A stretch of 64,000 nt of DNA. It comes from Chitinophaga rupis. GTDB lineage: Bacteria; Bacteroidota; Bacteroidia; Chitinophagales; Chitinophagaceae. Made by a program: the position numbers and the translations under genes. The notes below the pieces were generated by a model, which was not told where the DNA came from, made no database searches, and saw nothing but the letters and a program-made list of their open reading frames with translations. Numbering within the stretch: position 1 is the first letter of the stretch; each line of letters opens with the position of its first letter. The stretch spans positions 924,085-988,084 of the forward strand of contig NZ_FOBB01000002.1 of NCBI RefSeq assembly GCF_900109685.1, read 5' to 3'. Positions 62,192 through 64,000 of this stretch are shown in pieces.

Positions 62192-64000
62192 TCACCTGCA
62201 CGCCCGCTCATTCTCCTCACTACTAACCCCCATTATATCAAACACCTCCTTATCCATCCCCGGCAGCGATTGATATCCGGCACTCCACTCCGGCGTTTTC
62301 ACATATCCCACACCGCCAACGCACACCTCCATTAACCCCTCCATCCGCGACAGCGGAAAACCCAAGCCCAAGCCACCGGAAAAAGCATTCCGGAACAGGC
62401 GTTGCGCAATAGTGAACGCCAGCGCGTTGTCCATGATCTCTTTATTGATGCCTGACTGTAGGTGCTGGTCAATGGTTTTTCGGATCATATTATCCGGTTG
62501 AAGATAAGGAAACGCCCAGGGGCTATTATCCGCCTCCGGATGAAGATCCTTTTTACAGAACCGGCTTTTATTATAGGCCACTTGCTCAATAAAAGTTAAT
62601 AGATTATCATCTGCAGGCAACATTAGGGAGCGAAGGTCTGGATCCAATAAATAAGCATTCTCCCGCACACCAGACCGGATCTCCGATTGTGTGATCAGGA
62701 TATCTCCAGCGCTCATATTTCCCGGAAAACCAGCGTTTATTTTGTTAAAAAATTCTTCCCCTGTAGCGCTGCCGGCCAGGTGGGTTACTATGAGATCAAT
62801 CAGGTATTGATGGTAGTAGTTTTTTTTAACCCGCATAGGGGAGAGCAGGGGATCGTTAAATACACGGCCATTTAATAATTTCTCCTTTAATAACGCATAA
62901 TTACTAATAACAAAACCGGTGAATTGTTTGTAAGGACCTTCCACCAGGTAGTTTTCCGTACCCTCATAAAGATGCCTTTTAAAGATGAGGTAATAGGCGC
63001 ATGCATCATACATGAACTTCTGATAGCGGAACTGCAGCAACGCATACCGCACCTGGCCGGAAGGTTCATTGTATGCATAGGTATCTACAAAACGGTCCAT
63101 GCTGATGAGGTTACAACCCAGCGGGGTATTTACCAGCGCCGGATGCACCAGCACTCTTAGAGGCAGTGCGCCATCTGTACAGTTGATCATGGTAGCGGCC
63201 ACGGGCCTGGCATCAGCAGCATAGGCCATGGCCTGCGCAATAACAGGTTTAGGGAAGCGGCCCAGGTTATACTTTTTACCCGCTGCATCAATAAGGGTAA
63301 TATTTACAAAGCCTGTGAAATCCTCCCATTGCATGTCCCGGATGTCTAGTGCTATGGGAGCCTTCTCCGGATCACGCCCTATCAGCACCCCGCCGATCCA
63401 GGGGTTAGCGGAAAGATTGGAAAAGCTAAAGGAGTTATCAAAAGCTTCCTCACGGGTAAAGGCAACAATGCTGTTGGGCGAGAACCGCTTCAAGGGTTTC
63501 ATGATCACAGCATAATGCGTAGGAGCTGAAGATTGCAGGGAATTGGGAAAGTAATCTTCATAGGTGCTTAGTCCGCCGGCATAAGCGGCTTTGATATAGG
63601 GCCTTACCTGGGGGTTAGCCGCTTTTTCCACATATGCATCCAGCCGGCTTTCGGTCATCTGGTATTCCGGCTCCTGCATGCGGCTATAGATCATAGCGGG
63701 CGGCGCCTGCCTGATGGCGTTGTTCATCTTCTCAAAAGGAAGGGAATGCTTTTTCAGATGGTCCTTAATTTTTGTGAGATGATCCGAAATCACTGTACCC
63801 GCAGGCGTATGCCGGATGTTATGGATAGATGCCATCACGATTTTGTGATCAATGAAAAGAGCTGTTAAAAATTCTATGGCCTTCATTTCCAGGATATTAT
63901 CAAATGCTTTCTGAAAGCTGCGGGGAAAGGCGCCGGTGAAAAACCTTAGAAAAACCGGTTCTCCTAACAGATCCTTAAGTATTTCTTTTGACCAGTTATC
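62192..64000 (-). CDS. Unrecognised large protein, N-terminus beyond window edge
   Basis: The minus-strand frame is open from the right edge (64000) to the stop at 62192, giving at least 602 residues. The ATG at 63886 is internal to the open frame, since about 38 further codons (ending SFQKAFDNILEMKAIEFL) precede it, so the true start is outside. Features: no membrane helix; NWSKEILKDLLGEP at the edge; RFSPNSIVAFTREEAFD; TNCTDGALPLRVLVHPAL-like text; LGLGFPLSRMEGLMEVCVGG near the C-terminus. I do not recognise the family. A cytoplasmic role is likely from composition. Confidence 0.6.
   Translation of the reverse strand, partial: DNWSKEILKDLLGEPVFLRFFTGAFPRSFQKAFDNILEMKAIEFLTALFIDHKIVMASIHNIRHTPAGTVISDHLTKIKDHLKKHSLPFEKMNNAIRQAPPAMIYSRMQEPEYQMTESRLDAYVEKAANPQVRPYIKAAYAGGLSTYEDYFPNSLQSSAPTHYAVIMKPLKRFSPNSIVAFTREEAFDNSFSFSNLSANPWIGGVLIGRDPEKAPIALDIRDMQWEDFTGFVNITLIDAAGKKYNLGRFPKPVIAQAMAYAADARPVAATMINCTDGALPLRVLVHPALVNTPLGCNLISMDRFVDTYAYNEPSGQVRYALLQFRYQKFMYDACAYYLIFKRHLYEGTENYLVEGPYKQFTGFVISNYALLKEKLLNGRVFNDPLLSPMRVKKNYYHQYLIDLIVTHLAGSATGEEFFNKINAGFPGNMSAGDILITQSEIRSGVRENAYLLDPDLRSLMLPADDNLLTFIEQVAYNKSRFCKKDLHPEADNSPWAFPYLQPDNMIRKTIDQHLQSGINKEIMDNALAFTIAQRLFRNAFSGGLGLGFPLSRMEGLMEVCVGGVGYVKTPEWSAGYQSLPGMDKEVFDIMGVSSEENERACR

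Overview
The window looks like chromosome of a Bacteroidota member, most likely Chitinophaga or a close relative. The basis is two STN-domain SusC-type receptors, a SusD lipoprotein, three FecR-type anti-sigma proteins, ECF sigma factors, a TonB receptor with a carboxypeptidase-like N-terminal domain, TAnnTTTG-type promoters and a DUF6520-type peptide. I found no rRNA, tRNA or CRISPR array. Genus is inferred from overall protein flavour, not from a marker gene.

Region 1 (1-10.4 kb) is a recombining accessory region. An edge-truncated sugar MFS transporter and an AraC regulator are followed by a DarTG DNA ADP-ribosylation toxin-antitoxin pair. A 184-bp repeat is then joined exactly to a second, about 11% diverged copy of the araC 3' end. 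After it come a membrane-protein/beta-helix pair, a CoiA-like nuclease, and a second copy of the 184-bp repeat lying in and beyond a small HTH gene. I read this as two alternative cargos of one hotspot stacked in tandem. A 244-aa unknown, a DnaC-like ATPase, a DnaD-like protein and a Crp/Fnr regulator follow. Two FNR-like palindromes sit at identical spacing from their promoters around the regulator.

Region 2 (11-19.4 kb) is a five-gene operon: DPM1-like GT2, class III lanthipeptide synthetase (LanKC), two paralogous GT-C-like membrane proteins and a thioredoxin-like lipoprotein. One intact and two decayed exported Cys/Ser/Thr-rich peptide genes lie just downstream. It may be a glyco-lanthipeptide or exported-peptide modification locus. 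IS3 and IS21 remnants (19.6-20.6 kb) follow.

Region 3 (21-33.6 kb) is a SusCD system with a thioredoxin-fold protein and an S9 peptidase instead of CAZymes, suggesting peptide use. It is divergent from an ECF sigma/FecR pair; an orphan FecR with a short overlapping upstream ORF comes next.

Region 4 (33.6-53 kb) resembles a conflict or defence island: a Cas2-like small protein, a 1069-aa HD-GHKL ATPase fusion, a TonB receptor, two tandem paralogous copies of a cassette (41-43-aa membrane peptide, ECF-like sigma factor, DUF4238-like protein), an exported pair sharing a TVNG[ND]V motif, a frameshifted OLD-family nuclease, a 71-aa conserved protein and a 1452-aa CHAT-protease protein.

Region 5 (53-64 kb) holds a polytopic membrane protein, a GH172 (DUF2961) enzyme, a conserved unknown gene whose usual TPR-like partner is here fused to a FecR anti-sigma module, a SusC-type receptor without a SusD, and an unrecognised protein whose reading frame stays open to the window edge.
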